Assembly: GCA_019636055.1 (NCBI GenBank)
Contig: JAHBYH010000003.1
Location: 77,501 to 141,500 of the forward strand
Origin: Candidatus Paracaedibacteraceae bacterium
GTDB taxonomy: Bacteria > Pseudomonadota > Alphaproteobacteria > Paracaedibacterales > Paracaedibacteraceae
Direction: 5' to 3'
DNA: 64,000 nt
Below are positions 50,926 through 60,251 of the stretch, in pieces. A model generated the notes under the pieces. It was not told the DNA's origin. It saw only the letters and a list, made by a program, of their open reading frames with translations, and made no database searches. Made by a program: the position numbers and the translations under genes. The number at the start of each line of letters is the position of its first letter. Within the stretch, counting starts at the first letter, position 1.

Positions 50926-51948
50926 TTATTTAAGGAAAGTATCAAAAATATTGATTGAGGATTTTTCTGAAATAAATTTTTTATTTTCATTAAGCCAAGT
51001 CTCGGTGGTATGACGCCCCATATTTTTAAGGTGTTGAAAAAAGGACCAGTTTGTATTTAGCTTAGATGATGCGTTGAGGTCGGAATGAGTGGTATCTTGC
51101 TTGATAACGTGTATTTTTACGTCTTTATACTCATCTTGACTGAGTTTACCTTTTTCAATCAGGCGGCTAACAAAATTAATGGCGCGCATTTCGGCGATTA
51201 AACTCGAATTAAATGTTATTTCATTTATTCGATTAATAATGTCGTTTGATGTATAGGGAATTTCTTTGCGAATTATGGGGTTGATTTGGATAAGCAGGAT
51301 ATCTTCACTAGAGCATTTGTAAATTAATGGCCATAGCACTGGGTTTCCCATGTATCCCCCGTCCCAATAATAATCATCGTCAATTTTTATTGCTTGAAAT
51401 ATAAAAGGGATGCAGGCTGATGCAAGTAAACTATCTAATGTAACTTCGTCATGTTTAAATATCCGGGCACGCCCTGTTGTGACAGATGTTGCTGCAATAA
51501 AGAGTTTGATCGGGCTATCACAGAGTTTTTTGAAGTTTAGTTTTTTTTCTAAGACCCATTTTAACGGGTTTATATTTAAAGGATTGCTTTGATACGGAGA
51601 TAGGATGCGACTCATCAACTCGTGATAGGTGTAGCTTAAAGACCAGTCTAAATTCCACGGATCTTCTATTTTCTCGCTCGGTGTTTTTTTGATTGGATTA
51701 AAAACGCTGCCTAATAAGCTGATTTCCCACCAAAATGACTGTAATGCAGATTTTGCACCCTCGCGACCGCCATCTATCATTCCTTCGGCAAGCACAACGG
51801 CATTCATTGCGCCTGCACTGGTGCCACTGATGCCTTCTATTTCAAGATCGTCTTCTTCTAAAAGTCGGTCAAGAACACCCCACGTGAAAGCCCCATGTGC
51901 GCCGCCTCCCTGTAAGGCTAAGTTGATTTTCTTTGGTGATTTAGACAT
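50926..51948 (-). CDS. Patatin-like phospholipase
   Basis: A patatin fold with oxyanion loop LQGGGAHGAF, nucleophile S44 in GTSAG and the catalytic Asp in DGG (D196, YYWDGGYMGN). Such lipases cleave phospholipids; in rickettsial and other intracellular bacteria relatives help escape from vacuoles. No signal peptide is seen, so any export would need another route. The gene overlaps the epimerase upstream by 31 bases and precedes the FIST operon by 77 bases. Confidence 0.92.
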   Translation of the reverse strand: MSKSPKKINLALQGGGAHGAFTWGVLDRLLEEDDLEIEGISGTSAGAMNAVVLAEGMIDGGREGAKSALQSFWWEISLLGSVFNPIKKTPSEKIEDPWNLDWSLSYTYHELMSRILSPYQSNPLNINPLKWVLEKKLNFKKLCDSPIKLFIAATSVTTGRARIFKHDEVTLDSLLASACIPFIFQAIKIDDDYYWDGGYMGNPVLWPLIYKCSSEDILLIQINPIIRKEIPYTSNDIINRINEITFNSSLIAEMRAINFVSRLIEKGKLSQDEYKDVKIHVIKQDTTHSDLNASSKLNTNWSFFQHLKNMGRHTTETWLNENKKFISEKSSINIFDTFLK

Positions 51949-52724
51949 TGCTGCAACCCTTCTTTATATGTTGGGTATAACAGATCTTGTGTTAAAATTT
52001 CCCTAATAAGACGATTATCTATCCGTTTGTTTTCTGAATAGAATTCTCTCATCATGGGGGACAGTGCTGCTTGGTCAAAGGGGATGCTATCGGGAGCAGT
52101 TTTATTTAATAACTGATAGGCATATCGATATACATCACTTAGTTCAGAGGGTAGGTTATCTGCTAAATTAAATAAATTGTGATGAGAATCGACGCTTGCA
52201 ATGAGGATCCGACAAATATCATCAACATGAATTCGATTAAAGTAATGACCTGGTTTTTCAATAATCTGTATGTCACTTGTTATGATTCGATCTAGAGTTG
52301 AACGTCCAGGACCGTATATCCCTGATAAACGATATATTTTGACAGGAAGGCCTGTACCTTGCCATTGCTGTTCGGCTAAAAGTCGGCATTTTGATCGGTT
52401 AGTTAATGGGGTTGCTGGGGTTGTTTCATTGATCCAGCCTCCGCTATGGTCACCATAAACCCCCGTCGTGGATAAGTATCCAATCCATCGAATAGGTTTT
52501 GTGCGTGATTTGAAGTAGTCTTTATAGGTTTGTAGGACAACATCACCATGTTCGTTGGGCGGAATAGAAATCAAAAAGTGATCAAATTGGTCAAGAATTT
52601 CAGGCGTTAAGTCAGGGAAATTCTGACGAGTTGTTCCCATATGAGGGAATTCAGGAAGTAATTTGGCCATGTATTGTGCCACATAACCATATCCGAAAAA
52701 GAAAAGGGGAGACCGCATCATCAT
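51918..52724 (-). CDS. NAD-dependent epimerase/dehydratase-like Rossmann protein
   Basis: The N-terminal nucleotide loop is degenerate, FFFGYGYVAQYMAKLL (G-x-G-x-x-A), followed by STTGVYGDHSGGWINE (the S-T-x-G-V-Y-G-D motif), YRLSGIYGPGRS (Y and the P-G-R motif) and FNRIHVDDI. This is the YeeZ-like branch of extended short-chain dehydrogenases. The function is unknown. The frame is open to 52742; the Met at 52724 or the adjacent Met codons are the likely start, overlapping or abutting the gltX end. It is in one transcript with gltX and the patatin gene. Confidence 0.85.
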   Translation of the reverse strand: MMMRSPLFFFGYGYVAQYMAKLLPEFPHMGTTRQNFPDLTPEILDQFDHFLISIPPNEHGDVVLQTYKDYFKSRTKPIRWIGYLSTTGVYGDHSGGWINETTPATPLTNRSKCRLLAEQQWQGTGLPVKIYRLSGIYGPGRSTLDRIITSDIQIIEKPGHYFNRIHVDDICRILIASVDSHHNLFNLADNLPSELSDVYRYAYQLLNKTAPDSIPFDQAALSPMMREFYSENKRIDNRLIREILTQDLLYPTYKEGLQQCLNHQRKST

Positions 52725-52731
52725 CTCTCCC

Positions 52732-54138
52732 TCATGTGGCAACAGTATTGATAAAAGCTCTTAATCTCGTCAAACTTTCATGTTTGCCCAAGACCGCCAT
52801 AACTTCAAAGACACTCGGTGAGACGGTGCTTCCTGTTAAGGCGACGCGTAACGGTTGGGCTAAGTTGCCAAGCTTTTCACCTAGGCGTTCAGCCGTTGTT
52901 CTAATCAGTGCATCTAGGCCTTGTTCTGTGAAATCATCAAAATTCTCTAGATCAGCGATTACTTCTGTAACCAACGCTTTTGATGCAGGTGTGACAAATT
53001 TCAGCGCCTTTTCATCATGTTCTGCTAGGCGTACATAAATCAATGAATTCTCTGCTAATTCAAGGATTGTTTTTGCACGCTGCTTAAGGCCGGTCATGCC
53101 CCGTAAGATGCGGTCATACTGTTCGGTCGCCAACTTGAGCTGGAGCGTGTTTTCAATCAAAGGCTTACACAAATCCATAAGTCTGGTATTATCTGCCTCA
53201 CGTATATAATGAGCGTTAAGATTCGTCAGTTTTGCCATGTCAAATCGGGCCGGGGACTTTCCAATAGAATCTGTATCAAACCATTCAATCGCTTGGGTTC
53301 GTGTGATAACTTCATCATCACCGTGACTCCAGCCAAGGCGGAGTAAGTAGTTGCACATGGCTTCGGGGAGAAACCCCATATCACGATAGTTTTCTGCGCC
53401 CAGTGCTCCGTGACGTTTTGATAATTTCGCTCCATCCGCGCCATGAATTAACGGAATATGAGCGAAAGTTGGAACATCCCATCCGCAGGCTTTATATAAA
53501 TGATATTGGCGGAATGCATTTGTTAGGTGATCGTCGCCCCTGATAATATGCGTGATATTCATATCATGGTCATCAACGACGACAGATAGCATGTATGTTG
53601 GTGTGCCGTCGGCACGTAAGAGAACCATATCATCAAGCTGTGTATTTTGAATGCGAACTGTTCCTTGAACCAGGTCGTCAATTACGGTTTCTCCGTCTTG
53701 TGGTGCTTTGAATCGGATAACAGGGGCAACGCCTGCAGGGGCTTCGGATGGATCGCGATCGCGCCATAATCCGTTGTATCGTGGCGGCAGATTATTTGCC
53801 TTGGCGTGTTCGCGCATTTTTTCTAGTTCTTCGGGTGAACAATAGCAATAATAAGCTTTTCCTTCTGCAAGTAACTGTTTTGCAACAGCAGCATGACGGT
53901 CTGCGCGTGAGAACTGATAAACCGTTTCATCATCCCAATCAAGTGCTAGCCATTTCATACTGTCAAGAATGGCGTCAACCGCTTCTGGGGTTGAGCGTGC
54001 TCGGTCTGTATCTTCGATGCGTAACATGAATTTTCCGCCATGATGTTTGGCGAATAGATAGTTAAATAAAGCTGTACGCGCTCCGCCTATGTGCAAGTAA
54101 CCAGTCGGAGAGGGAGCAAAACGAGTAATGACAGTCAT
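52732..54138 (-). CDS. gltX: Glutamyl-tRNA synthetase
   Basis: Class I synthetase with [20 protein letters not shown] (HIGH-type motif) and AKLSKRHG (KMSKS-type motif) near residue 240. The anticodon-binding C-terminal domain ends with [23 protein letters not shown]-type sequence. Length 468 is usual. Alphaproteobacteria often use it to charge both Glu and Gln tRNAs. It heads a minus-strand run of overlapping genes with the epimerase and patatin. Confidence 0.97.
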   Translation of the reverse strand: MTVITRFAPSPTGYLHIGGARTALFNYLFAKHHGGKFMLRIEDTDRARSTPEAVDAILDSMKWLALDWDDETVYQFSRADRHAAVAKQLLAEGKAYYCYCSPEELEKMREHAKANNLPPRYNGLWRDRDPSEAPAGVAPVIRFKAPQDGETVIDDLVQGTVRIQNTQLDDMVLLRADGTPTYMLSVVVDDHDMNITHIIRGDDHLTNAFRQYHLYKACGWDVPTFAHIPLIHGADGAKLSKRHGALGAENYRDMGFLPEAMCNYLLRLGWSHGDDEVITRTQAIEWFDTDSIGKSPARFDMAKLTNLNAHYIREADNTRLMDLCKPLIENTLQLKLATEQYDRILRGMTGLKQRAKTILELAENSLIYVRLAEHDEKALKFVTPASKALVTEVIADLENFDDFTEQGLDALIRTTAERLGEKLGNLAQPLRVALTGSTVSPSVFEVMAVLGKHESLTRLRAFINTVAT

Positions 54139-54208
54139 GGTATTATATTATCTTTTGGAATGAAAACATATTGTTGAGAGTATCTGATTAGATAGTAAAA
54201 ATCCAGTT

Positions 54209-54661
54209 TCAAAATGTGACTGTCATGGTGATGGTATCTGAATAAGTACCCGGTATTGCAGGTTGGCTGGGTTGTAATCGTGCATAATATGTATGGTTGT
54301 TAGTCACGGGGATATTGAGGAGTGTTAACAGCATTCCCCCTGTAATTAACTGTCCTGAAGTATTGCCTAATATTACGCTATATCCTGAATCTCTATATAA
54401 ATTATAGTTTAATTGACTTGACGCATTATTGAGTTTTCGTTGAGGGATTGTGCCGTTTCCAGCACTAAATGAGACGCTGTAGCTTATCAATAGTCCGGCA
54501 ATTGGTGCTTGACAGGTTACAGAAACTGTTCCGCTCGTATTGGTTGGTAAAGCAGATGTATTATCATATATTCCGAAATTAATCCCACTTGTTGATGCTG
54601 AACAGGTGGCTTGTAATCCCCAACTAGGGGTGACACAGAACAGTAGTAGTAATATGACCAC
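54209..54661 (-). CDS. Spore-coat-U-domain pilin subunit (distal)
   Basis: The signal peptide (1-15, ending SWG) starts at a GTG. The mature protein is an SCPU domain: CSASTSGINFGIYD at the N-terminus, TVSVTCQ in the middle, and the C-terminal strand GTYSDTITMTVTF. These subunits make archaic (sigma, Csu-type) chaperone-usher pili. It overlaps the usher end by 38 bases and closes the operon, the usual place of a tip adhesin or minor subunit. Confidence 0.88.
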   Translation of the reverse strand: MVILLLLFCVTPSWGLQATCSASTSGINFGIYDNTSALPTNTSGTVSVTCQAPIAGLLISYSVSFSAGNGTIPQRKLNNASSQLNYNLYRDSGYSVILGNTSGQLITGGMLLTLLNIPVTNNHTYYARLQPSQPAIPGTYSDTITMTVTF

Positions 54662-56849
54662 TTTGATATTCTCCTATGGGTGAAATAATGCAGGTTTTGT
54701 TGTTAGATGTTATGGTTCCTGTGGACATAAGTACTGAATCAGGTATTTCGCATTCACCGTTAAAACCGACTAACGTAACGTCGCCAGTTGACCAAGCAAT
54801 TTGTGTGCCGGGTTCGGGTGGTTCATTGCTATCGGACTTAATTACTTGTGTGAGGTGGCTTTGCGGGGATTGTAATCCAAAACTGATAAGATAGGCGCCT
54901 TGCGCATCGGTAAAGAAACTTGTTCGATCTTCAGGAATAGTCAGCTGAATTGGGATTTCTTGAGTATCTAAATTGACCGTGTTTGTTGAATAGGTCGTCA
55001 CATTAGGTAAAACGTATGCGCCTGATTGCCCTGTTTTGCCTATGATTTGATTATTGAGTTTAATGGGAATATCTGGTGTGTTTGCTGCTTTAACGATAGC
55101 AATGCTTGATGTGATTTTTTGGTGGGGTGATATTCCGCCCGATGACCAGATTAGGCTCCCGGATGCCCCAGCTTGTGTTAAATGGGAGTTTTTATATTTA
55201 TTTCCTCGTAATGATATATCTCCGTATGGGCTACGATAGGCGAGGCTTGCATCACCTGTCATTGTCTTGTTCTCACGAGAAATACTCCCACCATAAGTGG
55301 CGCCATAAATAGATGTGCTATTTTTTTGTGCACTAATTCTGGCTCGCTGCTCGTTCCCTGTTCGGCTCGTTGTTGCCTGTGCGCTGAATCCATGATCAAA
55401 AGATTTCGTTATGCCGATCATGATTGTTTTACCTTTTCCACCAATCTGACCATTGCCATTAATGAAAACTTGATAGCCATTACCAAAGTTTTTTTGATAG
55501 GAAGCTGTTATAATACGGGTTTTCTTTGAATAAAAGCGATGTTGACTGGTATAGCTGACTGAAACAGACCCAAAAGATTCATGAGTATAACTAACATAGC
55601 TTTGGATATTCAGTTTTAAAGGATGTTGGCTGTTAATTGAACCTATATCTCTGAATTTATTTGTTTGCCGTAATATATTCACACCAAAACTTACTGTTTT
55701 AGATGTTCTTTGTAGGGAGATTTGACCAAGTTTGCCTGTATCTTGATGCGTTCGACTTATGGCGCCGGTTGCGCTAAGGACTGCGACATTCCCCAAAAGT
55801 ACAGTAGGTGTGATGCCATAGATTTTCGTATTGGATGAGGCCTGAACATTATTCTCTAGGGTGAAATTATCCGAAAAACCATATCTATGCGTAACAAGAC
55901 CGACCGCTTGGCCGTACGAATTACTTTTAATGCCATAGTTATTTCTGACTTTGCCGACTTCGAGGGTATAGTCATGGAGCCCTGTTTTTAAGAGATCCGG
56001 TGAAACGTAATATGGGGCATCAACATAGATTTTTTGGCCTAAAAGATCGGTGGTTTCAACGGCTATGTCACCTGCTCCTGTAATTACCGGGATATTTTGA
56101 ATTTCATAGGGGCCTTGATTGATTGTACTGGAATAAACTTTAGATGAATTGACAAAGACATCTATGGGGGTTAGTAAGGCTGAATTACCCTTGATGGATG
56201 GAATAGGGTAGTAGATAAAATTCTGTTGATTACTAAAATTAGTCCCAAGCTGTACACCGGTAACCCGATTGGTGGTTGCCCATGTATTGGATCGTGTAAT
56301 ACCATCTCCAACTCTTAATCGCGTTGCGCTGGATGGAAACTCGGTAATATAGTTTGTTTCAAGTCTTATTGACTTATGAGTGTGATTCGTTTGTGATATT
56401 AGGTTTGAGTTGCGAAAAATACCGCTTGGTGTAAAAAGAAGGACTTCGGGAAGTGCTGATGTGTTTGTGTAGTGGTTTGAGTTTGATTGAACGGCATCAT
56501 AGTTAAGGCCAAAAGCGTATGTTTTTTCAGTCGTATTAACATTTGTGACTGAACTATAAATAGTTGGGGAAACTTGATGATCATCAAGAGTTATTTTTAA
56601 ATCAAGGTTGTTTTCGTTCAGCGAATACTTTGATTTCTCTATAGATAAGAATTGTTCGGGTGTTTCAATCTGGCATTTTGCGATGGCATGTGGATTCAGA
56701 ATGATTTTGTCATTTGCCCGAGTTACAGGGATAATCTCTTGGCATGGTTTATTATTGATGGTTGCTATTACTAATAGTTCTTCAGCATGGACCTGAATGC
56801 TGATCATAAAATTAATGGCGTTAAAAAGAAAGAGTCTTGCTCGTATCAT
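54624..56849 (-). CDS. Fimbrial outer-membrane usher protein
   Basis: A FimD/CsuD-type usher of about 741 residues, shorter than the 800-850 of classical ushers as is typical for archaic systems. Visible features are the N-terminal domain (NKPCQEIIPV with Cys), beta-barrel segments (RLRVGDGITRSNTW, YVSPDLLKTGLHDYTLEVG), the plug region (GPYEIQNIPVITGAGDIAV) and the C-terminal domain GQSGAYVLPNV. The frame opens at 56885; the ATG at 56849 gives the better signal peptide and still overlaps the chaperone gene by 29 bases. Confidence 0.92.
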   Translation of the reverse strand: MIRARLFLFNAINFMISIQVHAEELLVIATINNKPCQEIIPVTRANDKIILNPHAIAKCQIETPEQFLSIEKSKYSLNENNLDLKITLDDHQVSPTIYSSVTNVNTTEKTYAFGLNYDAVQSNSNHYTNTSALPEVLLFTPSGIFRNSNLISQTNHTHKSIRLETNYITEFPSSATRLRVGDGITRSNTWATTNRVTGVQLGTNFSNQQNFIYYPIPSIKGNSALLTPIDVFVNSSKVYSSTINQGPYEIQNIPVITGAGDIAVETTDLLGQKIYVDAPYYVSPDLLKTGLHDYTLEVGKVRNNYGIKSNSYGQAVGLVTHRYGFSDNFTLENNVQASSNTKIYGITPTVLLGNVAVLSATGAISRTHQDTGKLGQISLQRTSKTVSFGVNILRQTNKFRDIGSINSQHPLKLNIQSYVSYTHESFGSVSVSYTSQHRFYSKKTRIITASYQKNFGNGYQVFINGNGQIGGKGKTIMIGITKSFDHGFSAQATTSRTGNEQRARISAQKNSTSIYGATYGGSISRENKTMTGDASLAYRSPYGDISLRGNKYKNSHLTQAGASGSLIWSSGGISPHQKITSSIAIVKAANTPDIPIKLNNQIIGKTGQSGAYVLPNVTTYSTNTVNLDTQEIPIQLTIPEDRTSFFTDAQGAYLISFGLQSPQSHLTQVIKSDSNEPPEPGTQIAWSTGDVTLVGFNGECEIPDSVLMSTGTITSNNKTCIISPIGEYQSGHITTTVLCHP

Positions 56850-57465
56850 CAATTTGATAATCCAGTTTATAAGATCCGTGCACAATACTGAATGGTAATT
56901 TCACAGTCTTTGATTCATGAGCTGGGACGTAACCACCGATAACAAGTGAATTCTCTCTGTTATACAATCTTCCTAAGGTAATGAATGTATTCGATTCATT
57001 CGTGATAACTAGGATGTCACCATTTGCTTTTATATAAGGTTTTTTATCAATCTGAGGTTTTGTATTGCGCGCAAATAGCGGAATGCTATAGTTGCTTTTT
57101 ATTTTTATGCCCTTTTGATTTGGTGTTGTCTCAATTTCACGCACAAGGAGGCGCTTTTTTTGTTCTGTAGCCTGAGATGATATGTTGCGTTGAGTTAAAC
57201 GGATTATTTGTTTACCATTTGGTGGAATACTTATAATTTTTGGGGATATGATCCAATTGGGATCAATACTGCCTATTTTGTCGATATGACAATTATCCCA
57301 ATCACAAATATCAATCTGGAAGCTGATGTTTGTGGTATTGGAATTTCTTATTTCGAAAGATGTTATTTTATTATTAGGCGTAATTTTTAATAGGACAGGG
57401 CTAATCGTCGTTGCTGCAAAGGTTGTTGCCTGTTTAATTAAGAAAACTAAGATGGTCCATCTCAT
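56821..57465 (-). CDS. Periplasmic pilus chaperone (PapD-like)
   Basis: The first immunoglobulin-like domain shows SPVLLKITPNNKITSFEIRN and the G1 strand PPNGKQIIRLTQ with basic cleft residues, and the second begins at about residue 125 (NYSIPLFAR). This donor-strand chaperone carries pilin subunits to the usher. An in-frame extension reaches 57552, but GGGGGTT just before the ATG at 57465 and the signal peptide MRWTILVFLIKQATTFA support the shorter start. It lies between the first pilin and the usher. Confidence 0.9.
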   Translation of the reverse strand: MRWTILVFLIKQATTFAATTISPVLLKITPNNKITSFEIRNSNTTNISFQIDICDWDNCHIDKIGSIDPNWIISPKIISIPPNGKQIIRLTQRNISSQATEQKKRLLVREIETTPNQKGIKIKSNYSIPLFARNTKPQIDKKPYIKANGDILVITNESNTFITLGRLYNRENSLVIGGYVPAHESKTVKLPFSIVHGSYKLDYQIDDTSKTLSF

Positions 57466-57475
57466 TTTAACCCCC

Positions 57476-57943
57476 CTAATAAGTAACTGTTGCCGTGACT
57501 GTATCTGTATATGTCCCGCTTGTTGGTGTCTGTGAGCCTGGTAGTCTTCCATAAACGGTTAATGTTTGGTTTGTGCCTGATCCGGTGCCATTATTGAGCT
57601 GGGATGAGGATGTCCCGTCCCCCCAAACAGTTGTTCTGACTGTATCGGTAAATAAGTTATAATTCATGGTTGATGCGCCGGATGTTAAAATCCGATTTGC
57701 ATAAGTTGCTCCAGATCCTGTTCCTATATTTAAAGCAACTGTATAAGGGGTACCGTTTGTACAGTTAATTGTCATCGTTGTTGATGCGTCTATTTGAGCG
57801 CCCAGATAATTGCCAAAATCCAGATTGTTTGTAACAATAGTGCAATTTGCATTAACTGTTGCTGTTACTGTAAAATTTGATGTTTGAGTTGCTGCCCATA
57901 ATTGACTTGTTAATAGGCTTGGTACAATAAGAAATATCTTCAT
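57476..57943 (-). CDS. Spore-coat-U-domain pilin subunit (major, first gene)
   Basis: The signal peptide is residues 1-17 (ending LWA). The SCPU domain follows: FTVTATVNANCTIVTNNLDF, GNYLGAQIDAST, TINCTNGTPYTVALNIG, and the terminal SGTYTDTVTATVTY. Strong Thr/Ser/Asn richness is as in Csu-type pilins. A TTG at 57955 is in frame; the ATG at 57943 is preferred, with no clear ribosome site. As the first gene of pilin-chaperone-usher-pilin it is probably the major shaft subunit. Confidence 0.88.
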   Translation of the reverse strand: MKIFLIVPSLLTSQLWAATQTSNFTVTATVNANCTIVTNNLDFGNYLGAQIDASTTMTINCTNGTPYTVALNIGTGSGATYANRILTSGASTMNYNLFTDTVRTTVWGDGTSSSQLNNGTGSGTNQTLTVYGRLPGSQTPTSGTYTDTVTATVTY

Positions 57944-58032
57944 ACTAAAACACAAATAAAAATTTACTATAAGTCAAGTTTCTTATCATGTTCTTTAATA
58001 AAGGGTTAATTATGAATATAGTAGTGTTAAAA

Positions 58033-58072
58033 AATAATATTTAACTATGAAGAAGTGTGGTTAAATATTATT
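58033..58072 (+). other. AT-rich 13-bp hairpin followed by T-run
   Basis: AATAATATTTAAC (58033-58045) pairs perfectly with GTTAAATATTATT (58060-58072) with a 14-base loop, followed by TTTT. There is no plus-strand gene upstream, so it could be the end of a small RNA or a chance AT-rich stem. It lies in the 540-base gene-free gap before rpmA. Confidence 0.35.
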
Positions 58073-58192
58073 TTTTATAGTAATTATTAATTATGATTAA
58101 TAAAATATGCTTCTTATATAATTTTTATTTGTTTTTTGTAAAGCATAGTCATTCATATTAGCAATTTGGCATCACAACGGTGTTGCTTGTAC

Positions 58193-58385
58193 TATAGTTA
58201 TTCAAGTCGGTTTTTCACACTTTTTAAGGCATAATGTAAAGATACAATTCAGGAAACCATAAGAAAGCGTGAACCTCCAATCAATCCAAGCTCAGGCTTT
58301 CTTCGAAATCCTAGCTTTGCTCGTCGGAGATGACGATCCCATACTTCAGTGAGATTTTTATTATGGTTATCAGTCTGATATCAGG
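58193..58385 (-). mobile_element. Second, diverged MITE-like copy
   Basis: In reverse orientation, 58247-58346 matches 30826-30925 closely (shared CGTCATCTCCGAC, AGGATTTCGAAGAAAGC, TTGATTGATTGGAG) and weaker similarity runs on to about 58385. TATAGTTATTCAAG at 58193 resembles the inverted end TATAGTCGTTCCAATTG of the first copy. The other end is not recognisable and about 70 bases of interior are missing. Confidence 0.6.
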
Positions 58386-58429
58386 GATGCTGACTTACAT
58401 GGTTTAGAAGAGGATGTCATTAGTATATA

Positions 58430-58453
58430 AAAAAACCGCCCAATTGGGCGGCT
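58430..58453 (-). terminator. Terminator of the rplU-rpmA operon
   Basis: AACCGCCCAATT/GGGCGG stem: read on the minus strand, GCCGCCCAATTGGGCGG is followed by TTTTTTT, a canonical intrinsic terminator 30 bases after the rpmA stop. Confidence 0.92.
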
Positions 58454-58484
58454 AGAGTTGCTTTTTGTGTTTTCAAAATCTCTA

Positions 58485-58742
58485 TTAAACGGTTGGGATA
58501 ACCGAAACGTAGGAGCGGTTTTTAACTCCTGAATGGAATGTCACTGTGCCATCAATAAGGGCGAACAGTGTGTGATCCTTACCCATGCCAACGTTTTGAC
58601 CTGGATGGAACTTTGTGCCACGCTGACGAACAATGATGTTTCCAGCGATTGCATGTTCATTACCAAACTTTTTTACACCAAGGCGGCGACCAATTGAATC
58701 GCGACCGTTACGGGAACTACCACCAGCTTTTTTCTGTGCCAT
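58485..58742 (-). CDS. rpmA: 50S ribosomal protein L27
   Basis: This begins [20 protein letters not shown], the invariant L27 start, followed by [20 protein letters not shown] and [20 protein letters not shown]. Length 85 is normal. The N-terminus reaches toward the peptidyl-transferase centre. It has no N-terminal extension of the Firmicutes type. Cotranscribed after rplU with a 23-base gap behind AGGAGTAA. Confidence 0.99.
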   Translation of the reverse strand: MAQKKAGGSSRNGRDSIGRRLGVKKFGNEHAIAGNIIVRQRGTKFHPGQNVGMGKDHTLFALIDGTVTFHSGVKNRSYVSVIPTV

Positions 58743-58765
58743 AGACTTACTCCTTTATATCCGGA

Positions 58766-59083
58766 TTACTTTCCAAGTGCCACTTTTGTAATCTTGACAA
58801 CTGTCAAGTGTTGGCGATGACCCTTTTTGCGACGATAGTTGTGTCGACGGGTCTTCTTGAAAACAATCACTTTACGATCACGCATCTGTTCTTCGACAGT
58901 TGCTGTTACTGTGGCGCCAGCGACAGTTGGTTCACCGATATGGTCTTTCTTGCCATCATTGACAAGAACAACATCTGTAAATTCAACTTTGCTGCCGGCT
59001 TGGGCGTCGAGTTTTTCGAGACGAATAACGTCCCCCTCAGCGACCTTATATTGCTTACCACCGGTCTTAATTATTGCAAACAT
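58766..59083 (-). CDS. rplU: 50S ribosomal protein L21
   Basis: [20 protein letters not shown] is the standard L21 start, and [20 protein letters not shown] is its RNA-binding signature; length 105 is normal. It binds 23S rRNA near L20. It is first of the rplU-rpmA pair. The leader upstream contains a terminator-like hairpin (59112-59141) that may regulate the operon. Confidence 0.98.
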   Translation of the reverse strand: MFAIIKTGGKQYKVAEGDVIRLEKLDAQAGSKVEFTDVVLVNDGKKDHIGEPTVAGATVTATVEEQMRDRKVIVFKKTRRHNYRRKKGHRQHLTVVKITKVALGK

Positions 59084-59111
59084 ATTTTAAACTTTCTGTT
59101 TAAAAGAAAAC

Positions 59112-59141
59112 ACAAAAAGAACACAGTCTTGAAGACTGCGT
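59112..59141 (-). promoter_or_regulatory. Terminator-like hairpin in the rplU leader
   Basis: On the minus strand, GCAGTC and GACTGT flank TTCAA and are followed by GTTCTTTTTG, 30 bases before the rplU start. It may be an attenuator or the end of a short leader RNA. The stem is only about six to eight pairs, so confidence is low. Confidence 0.35.
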
Positions 59142-59226
59142 TAATTATCTTACTACATCTATCGTTTTTTTGTTGTCTGTGTCAAGATTAAACTAGTGAA
59201 TTTCATAAAAATATTGAGTAAATTTT

Positions 59227-59493
59227 ATGACACCAGAATTAGTCTTAGAAATTCTTGATCATGCGATGATCGCAATTGTGAAGATCTCGTTACCACTGTT
59301 ATTAGCAGCCTTGGTTGTCGGTGTCATTATTTCTTTGTTTCAAGCATTAACTCAGATCCAAGAAACTACATTAACATTTGTTCCCAAAATGATTGTTTTA
59401 TTTGTTGTTATTGCTTTTTCTATGCCATTTATTGGGGCAACTTTGTCAAGTTTGACTCATGAACTTTACGGACATATTACTGATCGCCAATGA
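59227..59493 (+). CDS. fliQ: Flagellar-type export protein FliQ
   Basis: An 88-residue protein with two membrane helices. ALVVGVIISLFQALTQIQETTLTFVPK-like wording (GVIISLFQALTQIQE) is the FliQ/SctS signature. It is part of the inner-membrane export gate with FliP and FliR. It overlaps fliR by four bases (ATGA). Because virulence type III systems have homologous proteins, the flagellar label rests on the FliR-FlhB context and similarity of wording. Confidence 0.93.
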   Translation: MTPELVLEILDHAMIAIVKISLPLLLAALVVGVIISLFQALTQIQETTLTFVPKMIVLFVVIAFSMPFIGATLSSLTHELYGHITDRQ

Positions 59494-60251
59494 CGTATAC
59501 TTTTTATTTCCAAGAAATTTACGAATATTTTTTTGTGTTTATGCGGCTGAGTGGTCTATTTCTATTCTTTCCCGGCATTGGGGAAAGTTTTGTGTCTCCT
59601 CGCATTCGGTTGATAACGGCTTTTGTTGTAACGTTGGTTTTAGCTCCCCTTGTTTCAAAGGGAGTTCCTGTCAAAGAATTCTTGTCGCCTCTGACAGTTC
59701 TCTATATATGTCGCGAGATATTTTTTGGCTTATTTTTAGGGATAATGACGCGAATCCTATTGGATGCACTTCAGACGACAGGAAATATTATCGGGTTGCA
59801 TACATCTTTATCTGGTGCATCCCTTTTGAACCCATCGCTGGGGACGTCAGATACAGCAATCGGTACGGTTTTGATGTTTGGGGCAACGGCGTTGATGTTT
59901 GCAACGAATGCGCATTATTTAATCTTTGCAGGTCTTGTTCATTCATATGAGATTTTTCCCATGCAAGGTCCTGTTTTGATCGGTGATTTTTCCAAGGCTA
60001 TGGTAAACGTGGTTGCTGATAGTTTCTGGCTAGGGGTTAAACTTGCTTTTCCTGTAATGATTGTGGGGACATTATTAAATGTGAGTACAGGGCTTGTCAG
60101 TCGATTGATGCCACAGATGCAGGTTTACTTTATGTTCATGCCGGTTCAAGTGTTCCTTGGATTTATGTTATTAGCTGCAATTGTTAGTACGATCATGATT
60201 GTTTTTATGGATCATTTTCGCAATTTTTTACAAGGGATAGGCAATGGCTGA
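59490..60251 (+). CDS. fliR: Flagellar-type export protein FliR
   Basis: A 253-residue polytopic protein, with FMRLSGLFLFFPGIGESFVSP-type start and GNIIGLHTSLSGASLLNPSLG in the middle, diagnostic of FliR (export gate). It is framed by fliQ (four-base overlap) and flhB (eight-base overlap), so the three are translationally coupled. No filament, hook or motor gene is in the window. Confidence 0.94.
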   Translation: MTYTFYFQEIYEYFFVFMRLSGLFLFFPGIGESFVSPRIRLITAFVVTLVLAPLVSKGVPVKEFLSPLTVLYICREIFFGLFLGIMTRILLDALQTTGNIIGLHTSLSGASLLNPSLGTSDTAIGTVLMFGATALMFATNAHYLIFAGLVHSYEIFPMQGPVLIGDFSKAMVNVVADSFWLGVKLAFPVMIVGTLLNVSTGLVSRLMPQMQVYFMFMPVQVFLGFMLLAAIVSTIMIVFMDHFRNFLQGIGNG

